Counted from the first letter of the stretch, positions 48,008 to 57,112 are shown. The stretch: DNA of 64,000 nt from Verrucomicrobiota bacterium (GCA_017301995.1 JAFLEH010000026.1:51891-115890), one strand, 5' to 3'. Made by a program: numbers and translations. Notes: generated from the letters alone by a model not told the origin.

Positions 48008-51000
48008 TCAGGGTGCCGGAACGGAGGCCAACCGGACGAACAGGCCCGCAGGCACGGTTCCGGTGGCCGTGGCGGTGACTTCTATCAGATCGGTGGCGGG
48101 TGCCTCGGTGTCTTCGATCACCTGCTGGCCGAAAGTGACGGTGGTCCCGCCGGCGGTGCCTGCAGCGTGCCAAGTGGCGAGGTCGGTGGACCATTCGTAG
48201 GCGAGCGCAAGGTCGGTGGGAGGCGTGTTGGTCCGGGTGTGACGGAAAACCAACACCCCTGGCACGGCGGAAACGGTCTTCGCCCCGGTGTTGGCCTGGT
48301 CGGGCCGGGCTCCTAACAAACACTCGATGGCGTTCGGCAAGCCGTCGGCATCGGGGTCCGCGGTGGGGCCGGTGGCCTGGCCCACGGGATAGCCCGCGAT
48401 CCATCCGGCGTAGGAAGCGGCCGATCCCGCCTCGACGGTTAGGGTGAACGACTGGGAAACCGTCTCCCCGAGGGTGTTGTAGCGTTCGATGACGATCGGA
48501 TAGGTTCCGGCCGGTGTCGCGAAGGCGATTGTGCCGGTTAGGATGCCGGTGGCGGGATCGAGGGTGAGGCCGGAGGGCACGCTGGCTCCGGTGCCGAACC
48601 GGAACAGGGCGGGACTGTTGAGCGCGCCGGAGCGCAGATCGGAAACGAATGCCGAGTTCTGCGGGCTGTTGGGGGTGCCCGGTGTCACGCCGACCGGAGG
48701 GGCCTCGTTGTCGGTCACGGTCAGGTTGAGCGTGCCGGTGGTGTAACCGTCCGCCGTGGCGGTTAGAGTCACGCTGTGGCTGCCGTCGATCTCCGTATCA
48801 TCCACCGGGGTGATGGCGAAGGTGGCGGATGTCTGGCCGGCAAGGATGGTCACGCTGGCGGGCACGGTGGCGGCCGTGGGGTCGGAACTGGCGAGCGTGA
48901 CGGTTAGATCGGCGGCGGGCGCCACGTTGACGGAGACCGTTCCGGTCACGGTTCCCGCGTTTTCCGCGAACGTCGTTTGCGCGGCGGATAGGGCGAGGGT
49001 GGGAGTGGGAGCTGCGGTGGTACCGATGACGACGTCATCAAGCGCCAATCCGTCGCGCGAGCCCGAACCCGGTGTGGAGCTGGGCGTGTAGAGCCAGCGT
49101 AGATAGAAAACGGAGCTTCGGTCGGAAAGTTCCGCCGGTAGCGTGATGCCGCTGAAGGCCGTGTTTGTTCCTTCGGCGATGGTTCCGGAGGTGTAAATCC
49201 CGCCGGGGATATCGACGAACCCGGCGGTGGGTGAGGTTAGGCTGTACTGGAGCTTGAAATCATGCGAACGCCCCTGTTCCCGTATTTTAGTGACCGAATA
49301 GGAAACAGTGAGGTCGGCGAGACCCGTGGTGTTCTGGATTGCCAGAACCAGGGAAGATGTGTCGAAGGCGCTGCCTGATCCCAGCAAGCCGATTCTGGAG
49401 CCATAATTGTAGTTCGCACCAGAAGTGGAGGCACTGGTCCCGACGGCCATCAAGATATCTTCAGTGGCATTGCTGTAGGCCGTCCAGCCGTCCGGATAGG
49501 CGGTTCCGGTGGCTCCGGGTGTCGTGTTGAAATTCTGGCTGTAGGCGCCACCGGCCAGCACCACTCCCGGCAACAGGGATTTCAGAGATCGCGCCACCGT
49601 GGATGTCGTGATCGTCCAGTTTGCCGCGCTGGTGGAGCCGCTGTCGTCGCCGCCGGTGTAGTAGGCGGATTTGCCGGAACCAACGGCTCCGATGTTAGGC
49701 GGATAGGAACTGGTGGTTCCGTAGCAAACCTGGCTCACGGCGGTGCCGGTGGCGTCTCTCAGAACAACCGCGTCGCCGCTGTTTCCGAGGGCTTGCCAGG
49801 TGGGCGTCGCGCCGGCGAACAGGGCGGTGTTGGAACTGGAAACGATCATGCTGCCGCCCGCGGGATCGGCGTCGTCGGCTGGCAGAAGCGGGTCTTTGGC
49901 CGCGCCGTTGTAGATGACGATCAGGGTGCCCGCGGGGATCGAGTCCCAAGCGGCGGTATCGGCGAAGGTGAGGCGTCCGGTGGAACTATCCGCCAGCGAC
50001 CATCCGCGCAGGCTGGTGGACTGTAAGGTTAGGATCTCCACCCATTCGGCGGTGCCGGATCCCTGGCTGAACTCGTTGATGATCGCGGCGCGGGAAAGGG
50101 CGGACTCGGTGCCGCGCAGGACCAGTCCGCTGGTGTAGGAGTAGGGTTGTCCGGCGGTGGCGGTTAGGGTGGGTCGGGAGAGCAGGTTGACGGCGGCGGT
50201 GGTGAACGGCTGACTGGCGGAAGTGCCGTCGCTGGCGGTGACCACGCAGCGCCACAGTTTGGCCGTGCGTGCGGGTGCCGCGGGCAGCGAGGCCGCGGTG
50301 GCGGAGGGATCGGTGGTGAAGGTTGTGCCGTTGGCGCTCGATTCCCACTGATAGGTGTAGCTCAGGGTTTCGTTCTCCGGATCGCTGGCGGAAACCGAGG
50401 TGACGGTTAGGGTTTCGTCATCGTAGGCCTGGCCGGTGTGGGACAGCGGCGCGGCGCTGACCACCGGGGATTGGTTGATCAGGGAGATCCCGACCGAAAC
50501 CGAAGTGCCCACCGCGTTTTCCGAGTCGGTGGCCTTGGCGACGAGCGTGTGGACGCCGAGCGATGGTGTTAGAACGAATTGATAGGGGGCGCTGGTGTCG
50601 GTGCCCACCGAAACGTTGTTGTCGAAGAGTTCCACGCCGGTGACCGTGCCGGGCGCGCCCGAGTCGGTTAGATCGGTGGCGGTTACGGTGACGTTCACGG
50701 TGGCGCCGGGGCCGAAGACCGTATCGGGAGCCGGGCTGGTGATGGCCACTTGCGGGGCCGGGTTCACCGGCGCGGCGGCGGTGCCGAACAGCTTGAGTTC
50801 CGCGGCGGTCAGGGTACCGCCGGTGGAGTTGGAACTGGTGCTGCGGTCGGAGATTTTCAAGGTCCAGGTGCCGGTGGAAAGCTCGCCCCAGTGGCGGACC
50901 GAGCTGAATGTCCAGTCGGAGAAATTGTCGTTGGCGTCCGTGTGGACCTCGGTGAGCTGGCTGACCATGCCGCTGGGGGAAACGAGCGAGATATTCAGGT

Positions 51001-52828
51001 TTCCGCGCGAGGTGTGGTTGATGGAAAGGCGGATGGTGGCGTGCTCGACGCGGATGTTGGATGCGGATAGATCGAAGGTCCGGGTGATGCCGGTGGTGTT
51101 GTTGTCCGGGATGGCGACGCTGAGGCCGCTTTGGGTGGAAACGGCGGACGTTTGCGCGGCGAGGTTGGTCCAGGTGGCGGCCATGGCGACCGCGGCCGCG
51201 GCATCAATCAGTCCCGCGCCGAAATCGTGGTGGAAATGAAGGCCCGCGCTGTTGTTGGTCCATCCGGCGTCGGCGGGTTTGAACTTGTAGGCCGAGCGGA
51301 TCAGGATTTCCTGAACGTCGCGCCAGCCGAGATTGGGGTTCTTTTCGAGCATCAGCGCGCCGATGCCGGCCGCGGTGGGACAAGCCGAGGACGTGCCACC
51401 AAAGTCGTTGGCGTAGTCGCCGCCGTTGGCGGTGGTGGCCGTGTTGTAACCATTGGTGCCGGTGCGGTCCACGGTGGTGATGCCCAGCACGTCCCCGCTG
51501 GACGGAGCGCAAACGACGAGGTTGGCGCCTGGTTCGCTGTACCACGAGCGGGCGCCGGTGGAGTCCGTGGCCCCGATGGCGATCGTGTACATGGAATTCG
51601 CATAACCATCGTAGTTCGAGTTGTCATTCACGTCGCCGCCGTTTCCGCCGGCCCAGAAAATCAGGGTTCCTTTGCCGCCGCGGCCGGTGGTGACGGCGTT
51701 CTGCAGGGCCGCGAGGGTCAGCGGACCGGGGCCTTCCACGATTTTCGCGGTGTCCTCCGGTCCCCAACTGTTGCTTTTCACGAAAATGCTATCATTCAGA
51801 TAGGCCATGGCCTCCGCTTCCTGGGCGTCGGTCACCGAAGCGGCGATCAGGCGCATGCCGACGAGCGTGGCTTCCGGCGCGGTGCCGGAAACGCCGAGCG
51901 AGTTATTGCCGCGGGCGGCCGCATTGCCGGCGCAGGAGGTTCCGTGGTCGTCCGCCGAGCCGGGATTCGGATCGTTGTCATTGCCGTTCCAGTCCTTGTC
52001 GTTGACCGTATCGACGTTCGTCACAAGGTCGGGATGGGCGGTTTCAAGGCCGTCGTCCACGATGCCGATGCGGATGCCGGTGCCTTTGACGCCGCCGGTG
52101 CCGCCGTAGTTCCATGCCGTTTCGAGGTTGGCGTGGGTGCGTGTGGTGTTGGTGTTTTTCAGGTGCCATTGGTCGCCGATGAGCGGGTCGTTGGGCATGG
52201 TCCGCAGGGAATGTTGGACCGCCACGAGCACATCCGCCGCAGCGATCTGCGGGGCGGCGCGCAGCGAATCCATGGCGGCCACGGCGGCGAGCGGGTCGGC
52301 CGCGCTGACCACCAGCCAGTCCGGCGCGTAGGCGGGACGGTCCTTCACGGTGAGCTTCCGGCTGGCGAGCAGAGAGTCCACATTGTTTCCGTCGGCCTTG
52401 ACCCTCAGGTCGCGGGTGATGATCCGCCGGGAGGCTTCGGAGTGTTCGGAGTTTTCCGGATAGGCGACGGGAAACACCCCTCCAGCGGCGGTTAGGGTGG
52501 CGAGCCGGGCGCGCAAGGTTTCGGCCGTGGCCGGGGGATCGAGGCGAACGACGGCTTCCTTCCCGTCCGCATCGCGGGTGACGGCTTCGTCAAGGGCGAT
52601 GACCAGGCTTGTCCGCGAGCTTCCGTCGGTGACGAAAAACGGCGCGGCGGGTGCGGATGGCAGGCTCTCGGTTTCGGAAACCGTGGTGGCTTCCACGGCG
52701 GTGGCGGCCGTTTCCGGGGCCGGTCGGTTTTCACCGGATCGGGGATTTCCGTGTTGGAATTGCCAGTAGAGGCCGGCGGATAGCGCGAGGATGGCAGCGA
52801 TGGCGGAGATGCGGAGGTTGCGTCGCAT
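48008..52828 (-). CDS. Large secreted kexin-like subtilase with adhesion-type domains
   Basis: 1606 residues with an N-terminal hydrophobic export signal (ISAIAAILALSAGLYWQF). A propeptide (about 60-220) precedes a kexin-type S8 domain: Asp near 258 in IGIVDDGLETAHPDL, His near 295 in DDHGTSCAG, oxyanion Asn near 396, Ser near 480 in GGTSSACPTAAG, and the kexin-like NYDGYANSMYTIAIGATD. It is followed by a P-domain (about 545-685, with LSINHTSRGNLNISLVSPSG), Ig-like repeats, a lamin-tail domain (IINEFSQGSGTAEWVEI), a Calx-beta domain (TFAENAG...VTVTDN), and a C-terminus with ADPDADGLPNAIECLLGA, typical of verrucomicrobial exports. All catalytic residues are intact. Probably cell-surface or secreted. 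Confidence 0.88.
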   Translation of the reverse strand: MRRNLRISAIAAILALSAGLYWQFQHGNPRSGENRPAPETAATAVEATTVSETESLPSAPAAPFFVTDGSSRTSLVIALDEAVTRDADGKEAVVRLDPPATAETLRARLATLTAAGGVFPVAYPENSEHSEASRRIITRDLRVKADGNNVDSLLASRKLTVKDRPAYAPDWLVVSAADPLAAVAAMDSLRAAPQIAAADVLVAVQHSLRTMPNDPLIGDQWHLKNTNTTRTHANLETAWNYGGTGGVKGTGIRIGIVDDGLETAHPDLVTNVDTVNDKDWNGNDNDPNPGSADDHGTSCAGNAAARGNNSLGVSGTAPEATLVGMRLIAASVTDAQEAEAMAYLNDSIFVKSNSWGPEDTAKIVEGPGPLTLAALQNAVTTGRGGKGTLIFWAGGNGGDVNDNSNYDGYANSMYTIAIGATDSTGARSWYSEPGANLVVCAPSSGDVLGITTVDRTGTNGYNTATTANGGDYANDFGGTSSACPTAAGIGALMLEKNPNLGWRDVQEILIRSAYKFKPADAGWTNNSAGLHFHHDFGAGLIDAAAAVAMAATWTNLAAQTSAVSTQSGLSVAIPDNNTTGITRTFDLSASNIRVEHATIRLSINHTSRGNLNISLVSPSGMVSQLTEVHTDANDNFSDWTFSSVRHWGELSTGTWTLKISDRSTSSNSTGGTLTAAELKLFGTAAAPVNPAPQVAITSPAPDTVFGPGATVNVTVTATDLTDSGAPGTVTGVELFDNNVSVGTDTSAPYQFVLTPSLGVHTLVAKATDSENAVGTSVSVGISLINQSPVVSAAPLSHTGQAYDDETLTVTSVSASDPENETLSYTYQWESSANGTTFTTDPSATAASLPAAPARTAKLWRCVVTASDGTSASQPFTTAAVNLLSRPTLTATAGQPYSYTSGLVLRGTESALSRAAIINEFSQGSGTAEWVEILTLQSTSLRGWSLADSSTGRLTFADTAAWDSIPAGTLIVIYNGAAKDPLLPADDADPAGGSMIVSSSNTALFAGATPTWQALGNSGDAVVLRDATGTAVSQVCYGTTSSYPPNIGAVGSGKSAYYTGGDDSGSTSAANWTITTSTVARSLKSLLPGVVLAGGAYSQNFNTTPGATGTAYPDGWTAYSNATEDILMAVGTSASTSGANYNYGSRIGLLGSGSAFDTSSLVLAIQNTTGLADLTVSYSVTKIREQGRSHDFKLQYSLTSPTAGFVDIPGGIYTSGTIAEGTNTAFSGITLPAELSDRSSVFYLRWLYTPSSTPGSGSRDGLALDDVVIGTTAAPTPTLALSAAQTTFAENAGTVTGTVSVNVAPAADLTVTLASSDPTAATVPASVTILAGQTSATFAITPVDDTEIDGSHSVTLTATADGYTTGTLNLTVTDNEAPPVGVTPGTPNSPQNSAFVSDLRSGALNSPALFRFGTGASVPSGLTLDPATGILTGTIAFATPAGTYPIVIERYNTLGETVSQSFTLTVEAGSAASYAGWIAGYPVGQATGPTADPDADGLPNAIECLLGARPDQANTGAKTVSAVPGVLVFRHTRTNTPPTDLALAYEWSTDLATWHAAGTAGGTTVTFGQQVIEDTEAPATDLIEVTATATGTVPAGLFVRLASVPAP

Positions 52829-52848
52829 GGGAGGAATGGTGCGCGCGA

Positions 52849-52877
52849 AAACTAGGGAAACCCGGCCCGTTGGGCAA
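52849..52877 (-). promoter_or_regulatory. Promoter of the kexin-like protease
   Basis: Minus strand: -35 TTGCCC (52872-52877), 17-bp spacer, -10 TAGTTT (52849-52854), about 20 bp upstream of the ATG. It lies back to back with the grpE promoter. Confidence 0.35.
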
Positions 52878-52909
52878 GGGGAAGATTGTAAGCGCGGAGC
52901 TTCCCGGAG

Positions 52910-52937
52910 TTGACGCGGAGGGATTTCCGGCTATAGC
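52910..52937 (+). promoter_or_regulatory. grpE-dnaJ promoter
   Basis: TTGACG (52910-52915) and TATAGC (52932-52937) with a 16-bp spacer, about 25 bp upstream of grpE ATG. I saw no CIRCE inverted repeat (GTGCTAA-type) in the 134-bp divergent gap, so HrcA control is not supported. Confidence 0.45.
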
Positions 52938-52962
52938 TGTCCGCCCGAACGTATTCTCAGAC

Positions 52963-53541
52963 ATGCCAGAAGACACCGATCCCAAGCCCCAATCCGACCT
53001 CGATCCGACATCCCCGACCCAGGAAACCGGTGCCAACTCCCAAGCCGCCCCGGCTGAGGAACTGGACCCGTGGGAGGAACTCGAGCGCGACGCCGCAAAA
53101 TGGAAGGAACTCTCCCTCCGCACCGCCGCGGAAATGGAAAACCTGCGGAAACGCACCTCCCGCGAGCGCGAGGAGGCGGTCCGTTACGCGAACCAGCGCC
53201 TGCTGGAGGACCTCCTGCCGGTGATCGACAACTTTGAAATGGGCATGGCCGCCGCCGCGCAGGACCAGTCGTCGATGATCTACATCGGCATGGACATGGT
53301 CCGCCGCCAGCTCAACGATTTCCTCGCCTCACAGGGGCTGGAGGAAGTCCCCACCAACGGCTTGTTCGACCACAATCTGCACGACGCCGTGGCGCAGGAG
53401 GATTGCGCCGCCGGAGAGGAAGGGCGCATCCTGCGCGTGACCCGCCGCGGTTTCCGCCTGCGGGACCGCCTGCTGCGGCCCGCCAGCGTCGTCGTTTCCA
53501 AACTGCCGTCCGCGGAACCCGCACCCCAACAGGAAGTCTAA
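52963..53541 (+). CDS. grpE: Nucleotide exchange factor GrpE
   Basis: 192 residues. An acidic, disordered start (PEDTDPKPQSDLDPTSPTQE) leads to the long coiled coil (LRTAAEMENLRKRTSREREE) and the conserved LLPVIDNFEMGM, then IGMDMVRRQLNDFLASQGLEE and the beta-wing FDHNLHDAVAQEDCAAGEEG, LRPASVVVS. GrpE releases ADP from DnaK. dnaJ follows 6 bp later; dnaK is not in the window. ATG 52963 is the start; the longer frame begins in the protease promoter region. Confidence 0.95.
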   Translation: MPEDTDPKPQSDLDPTSPTQETGANSQAAPAEELDPWEELERDAAKWKELSLRTAAEMENLRKRTSREREEAVRYANQRLLEDLLPVIDNFEMGMAAAAQDQSSMIYIGMDMVRRQLNDFLASQGLEEVPTNGLFDHNLHDAVAQEDCAAGEEGRILRVTRRGFRLRDRLLRPASVVVSKLPSAEPAPQQEV

Positions 53542-53547
53542 CACACC

Positions 53548-54687
53548 ATGCCCGACAAACGCGACTATTACGAGGTGCTCGGCGTTTCCCGCGACGCCAA
53601 GCCCGAGGAAATCAAGAAGGCCTACCGCAAGCTGGCCGTGAAATACCACCCGGACAAGAACCCGGGCGACAAGACGGCCGAGGACAAGTTCAAGGAACTC
53701 GGCGAGGCTTACGAAGCGCTCAGCGATCCCGACAAGCGCGCGGCTTACGACCGTTACGGGCACTCGGCGTTTTCCGGAGGCATGGGTGGCGGAGGAGGCG
53801 GCGGCGGTTTCCACGATGCGGCGGATATTTTCGCGCAGGTTTTCGGTGGCGCGTTCGGCGGCGGGTTCGAGGAGTTTTTCGGAGGCGGACGGCGCCAGCG
53901 GTCCGGGAAACAGCGCGGCTCCGATCTGCGCTACGATCTGGAAATCACTCTGGAGGAAGCCGCCCAGGGCGTGGAAAAGGAATTGGAGATCGAAAGATAT
54001 GTGCCGTGCGACAGTTGCGGATCAAAGGGCACCAAGGGATCGGGCGGTATCCGGTCCTGCTCCACCTGCGGCGGCCGCGGCGTGGTGGCCCGCCAGGCGG
54101 GGATCTTCGTCCAGCAATCGACCTGCCCCGAGTGCCGCGGATCCGGCGAAACCGTGTCCGATCCCTGCGGCAACTGCCGCGGTGAGGGCCGCGCCCAGCG
54201 CGACAGCCGGATCAAACTGCGCATCCCGGCCGGCGTGGACACCGGCACCCGGTTGCGCTCCTCGGGCAACGGCGACGCGGGCGTGCGCGGCGGCGAGGCC
54301 GGAGACTTATATGTTTTTCTTCACGTTAGAGATCACGACGTGTTCGAGCGCGATGGAGCCGACCTGTTCTGCGAGGTGCCGCTGCCATTCACCACCGCCG
54401 CGCTGGGCGGCGAGCTGAAAGTGCCCACGCTTGACGGCCAGGCGTCCATCAAAATCCCGCCGGGCACCCAGGGCGGCACCGTGTTCCGCCTCCGCGACAA
54501 GGGCATCATGTCCCTTTCCACCAAACGCCGCGGCGATCTGCACGTCCGCGCCCAGGTGGAAGTTCCCACCAAACTCAATTCGGAACAACAGGAGAAACTC
54601 CGCGCCTTCGCCGCATCCATCGGCGACCAGAACTCGCCCATGCAGGAAAGTTTCTTCCAAAAGGCGAAACGGTTTTTCGATTTGTAG
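53548..54687 (+). CDS. dnaJ: Chaperone DnaJ
   Basis: 379 residues. J domain at 1-70 with the HPD motif (VKYHPDKNPG) and DYYEVLGVSRDAKPEEIKKA; a Gly/Phe-rich linker (GGMGGGGGGGGFHDA, about 77-92); a zinc domain with four CxxCxGxG-like motifs (CDSCGSKG, CSTCGGRG, CPECRGSG, CGNCRGEG); and the C-terminal substrate domain with DLYVFLHVRDHDVFERDGAD. It stimulates DnaK ATP hydrolysis and delivers substrate. The first zinc motif has CGSKG in place of CxGxG, a mild deviation. Confidence 0.97.
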   Translation: MPDKRDYYEVLGVSRDAKPEEIKKAYRKLAVKYHPDKNPGDKTAEDKFKELGEAYEALSDPDKRAAYDRYGHSAFSGGMGGGGGGGGFHDAADIFAQVFGGAFGGGFEEFFGGGRRQRSGKQRGSDLRYDLEITLEEAAQGVEKELEIERYVPCDSCGSKGTKGSGGIRSCSTCGGRGVVARQAGIFVQQSTCPECRGSGETVSDPCGNCRGEGRAQRDSRIKLRIPAGVDTGTRLRSSGNGDAGVRGGEAGDLYVFLHVRDHDVFERDGADLFCEVPLPFTTAALGGELKVPTLDGQASIKIPPGTQGGTVFRLRDKGIMSLSTKRRGDLHVRAQVEVPTKLNSEQQEKLRAFAASIGDQNSPMQESFFQKAKRFFDL

Positions 54688-54689
54688 AA

Positions 54690-54730
54690 TATAGAAGATT
54701 CAAGAATCAAGACGACAAGATTCAAGATGA
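54690..54730. repeat. 7-bp-period AAGATTC simple repeat
   Basis: AAGATTC, AAGAATC, AAGACGA and further AAGATTC-like heptamers between dnaJ and rsmE. The 102-bp gap holds no other signal except a T-rich stretch close to the rsmE start. Confidence 0.6.
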
Positions 54731-54789
54731 ACAGCTTGCTTTTCATTCGCCGGTTTGACGCGTCAGTTCTTTTCCTGCGCCTTTGATCC

Positions 54790-55500
54790 ATGCGCTCCTA
54801 CCTGCCACCGCACGCTTGGGACACCGCTTCGCTGGAGGGCGACGAGGCACGGCATCTGGCGCAGGTGCTGCGGATCAAGCCGGGCGAGACCGTCACCGTG
54901 TTCGATGGCCAAGGCCGCCGCGCTCCCGCCGTGGTGCGCGGCGTGGCCCGCGACCGCGTGACGCTCGAAATCGGTGAGGCGGTTAGGCAGCGGCAACCGC
55001 GGCCGGCGATCACCCTGGCACAGGCGATTCCGAAAGGGAAAAACATGGACCTCATCGTCCAGAAAGCCGTCGAACTGGGCGTGGGCCGCATCCAACCGCT
55101 GGTCACCCGCCACACCATCGTCCACCCCGGCGATGGCAAGGCGGACAAATGGCGGCGCACCGCGCTGGAAGCCTGCAAACAATGCGGCCAGGACCTGCTG
55201 CCGGATATCGCCGAACCCCTGCCGTTCGACCGCTGGCTGGCCGATGGTCCGGATGCCGGACTGCGGATCATCGCCTCCCTCGCCCCCGGATCGCGGCCGT
55301 TCAGGGACGTCCTGCGAGAACATCCGCAAACCGCCGCCGCCACCCTGCTGATAGGCCCCGAAGGCGATTTCACCCCCGACGAAACCACCGCCGCGCTGGA
55401 TGCCGGATTCCTGCCCGTATCGTTAGGCCAGGTGGTCCTGCGGGTCGAAACCGCCTCCCTCTACGGCATCTCCGCCCTCCGCTACGAGTTCGGCGATTGA
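54790..55500 (+). CDS. rsmE: 16S rRNA m3U1498 methyltransferase RsmE
   Basis: 236 residues. The N-terminal PUA-like domain (RHLAQVLRIKPGETVTVFDG) is followed by the SPOUT knot: LAQAIPKGKNMDLIVQKAVE with ELGVGRIQPLVTRHT, KWRRTALEACKQCGQDLLPD, then the SAM-binding IGPEGDFTPDE and SLGQVVLRVETASLYGISAL. It methylates N3 of U1498 in 16S rRNA. It closes the grpE-dnaJ-rsmE group. Confidence 0.95.
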   Translation: MRSYLPPHAWDTASLEGDEARHLAQVLRIKPGETVTVFDGQGRRAPAVVRGVARDRVTLEIGEAVRQRQPRPAITLAQAIPKGKNMDLIVQKAVELGVGRIQPLVTRHTIVHPGDGKADKWRRTALEACKQCGQDLLPDIAEPLPFDRWLADGPDAGLRIIASLAPGSRPFRDVLREHPQTAAATLLIGPEGDFTPDETTAALDAGFLPVSLGQVVLRVETASLYGISALRYEFGD

Positions 55501-55542
55501 TCCCGGACTCCCCGATCAACTCCCGCCAACCGGAAGAGTCTC

Positions 55543-56003
55543 ACCGCCAAGACGCGAAGGTCGCGAAGGGGATCGGGGATTGTTGATAGTAGATCGTGGA
55601 TCGAAGATCGCCTAACGGACCGCCGACTTCAGTCGGCGCCTAACGGAGCGCGGACTTCAGTCCGCCGCACCATGTGGCTGGCGCGTCTCGCGCCAGTCCG
55701 TCGCCGGTGCGTCCCGCACCGGCGCCACGGCTCTCCCAGCCGGATAAACTCCACCGCCAAGACGCGAAGGTCGCCAAGGGGATCGTGGATCGTAGATCGC
55801 GGATCGAAGATCTCCTAACGGACCGCCGACTTCAGTCGGCATCTAACGGAGCGCGGACTTCAGTCCGCCGCACCATGTGGCTGGCGCGTCTCGCGCCAGT
55901 CCGTCGCCGGTGCGTCCCGCACCGGCGCCACGGCTCTCCCAGCCGGATAAACTCCACCGCCAAGACGCGAAGGTCGCGAAGGAAGATCGGGGATCGTGGA
56001 TGG
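55543..56003. repeat. Tandem ~205-bp unit built from hairpins
   Basis: Word ACCGCCAAGACGCGAAGG recurs at 55543, 55753 and 55956, so two full units of 210 and 203 bp plus a partial third. Each unit has a GATCGNN 7-bp run and four hairpins: GCCGAC-TTCA-GTCGGC (55622-55637), GCGGAC-TTCA-GTCCGC (55650-55665), CTGGCGCG-TCT-CGCGCCAG (55678-55696) and CGCCGGTGCG-TCC-CGCACCGGCG (55702-55724). Gene-free region 55501-56143. Confidence 0.85.
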
Positions 56004-56069
56004 TAGAGGCTATCGTTTGATTTCGCCCCCCATTCGCGCTGAAGGCCGGGTATGTTTCTATCAGCCACC

Positions 56070-56125
56070 ATCCCCCGGCGCGGGACGCACCGGGGACGGA
56101 CTGGGGCAGGATGCCCCAGCCACTT
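56070..56125. repeat. Inverted copy of the hairpin pair
   Basis: Hairpin words CCGGCGCG-GGA-CGCACCGG (56076-56094) and CTGGGGCA-GGA-TGCCCCAG (56101-56119) in opposite orientation to the unit at 55678-55724; the second has two base pairs changed on both sides relative to it. Confidence 0.7.
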
Positions 56126-56143
56126 CTCGGGAGGCTGATTTGG

Positions 56144-56524
56144 TCAATCTTCCAACAACGGATGGATATCATCCCGTGTTCCGCTGACGCCGTCCTTGCC
56201 CATCGACCAAAGATCATATCCGGGATCCTTCTTGGTCTCCTCCCGCTCCCGGCGGTATTGATAGGGAGCGCCCCATGGGTCGAGTGGCATGCGTTCACAC
56301 AGCTTGGTCCAGCGTTCCGGAACCGGATCTCCTGTGGGCTTATCGACCAATGCCGCCAAGCCCTGCGCCGTGCTCGGAAAGTGTCCGGCGTTGAGGCGAT
56401 ACATGGCCAGCGCGTTGACAAGCGTGGCGACATCGTTCCGGACCTGGGTATCGCGCGCGGTTCGGTCGTTCATATCGCATGCGGCGAGTCCAACAGTCAT
56501 GATTCCAAGGATGATCCAACGCAT
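56144..56524 (-). CDS. Lipoprotein with GspG-like pseudopilin globular domain
   Basis: 126 residues. The N-terminus (RWIILGIMTVGLAACDMNDR) is a signal peptide with lipobox GLAAC, not a prepilin leader. The rest matches the GspG C-terminal region: VRNDVATLVNALAMYRLNAGHFPSTAQGL, RMPLDPWGAPYQYR and YDLWSMGKDGVSGTRDDI, the calcium-binding loop of the major T2SS pseudopilin. The start at 56524 is set by the lipobox. No other secretion gene is nearby, and it lies alone among repeats. Loss of the pilin helix implies it does not polymerise. Confidence 0.75.
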   Translation of the reverse strand: MRWIILGIMTVGLAACDMNDRTARDTQVRNDVATLVNALAMYRLNAGHFPSTAQGLAALVDKPTGDPVPERWTKLCERMPLDPWGAPYQYRREREETKKDPGYDLWSMGKDGVSGTRDDIHPLLED

Positions 56525-56672
56525 ACATATCAAAAGCCGCTGGCTGTGGATCTTGTCTGCGCGTGTGGCGTCATCGGCGGATCCGCGGGGTTGCCGTGAT
56601 GAGGGCACGGGACTTTGGTGGACCGGGAACGGATGGGTTAGCCTGGAGAGCGGGAGTAACCTGCCTTTGCTA

Positions 56673-56895
56673 TACCCTGGCTTCGACGCTCATAGAGCGC
56701 CGCTACAAGCATCTCTATCCCCTTCGCGATCTTGGCGGCTTGGCGGTGAATCTCTTCGGCAAGCGGGAGCCTGGGAGGCCACGCTCTCACGAGCGCGGCT
56801 ACGGGGAGTGCGCCTTCCATCTTCGATCCACGATCTCCGATCTTCCATCCCCCTTCGCGATACCCTGGCTTCGACGCTCATAGAGCGCCGCTACA
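56673..56895. repeat. Direct 35-bp repeats flanking hairpin repeats
   Basis: Identical 35-bp words at 56673-56707 and 56861-56895, each containing the short hairpin CGCTC-ATA-GAGCG and a CGCTAC tail. Between them lie a GCC-A-hairpin-C-GGC copy (56778-56799, stem CGCTC/GAGCG), and a 7-bp-period GATCYNC run near 56825. Region 56525-57245 has no gene. Confidence 0.75.
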
Positions 56896-57054
56896 TGCAT
56901 CTCATCGGCTCCGGCCACCCGCTGATCCGGCCGTGGCGAAGACATTCCACGACGATAAGTGGCGGAAGCCATTTTCCAACGCCATTTGCGGCACGCCATT
57001 TGCGGCCCGGGAGGATTGTGGAAGTGCCTATTCGTTCTCCTCTCATTCGCGTGC

Positions 57055-57112
57055 GGCCCCGGCGGTGCCGCGCTACCTTTGTGGGCCCCGGCGGTGCCGC
57101 GCTACCTTTGTG
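57055..57112. repeat. Perfect tandem 29-bp repeat
   Basis: Two identical 29-bp units, 57055-57083 and 57084-57112, beginning GGCCCCGGCGGTGCC. No coding role. Confidence 0.8.

Noticed and set aside
52829..52962. CIRCE element for HrcA control of grpE-dnaJ
   Set aside because: No inverted repeat of TTAGCACTC type was found in the divergent gap.
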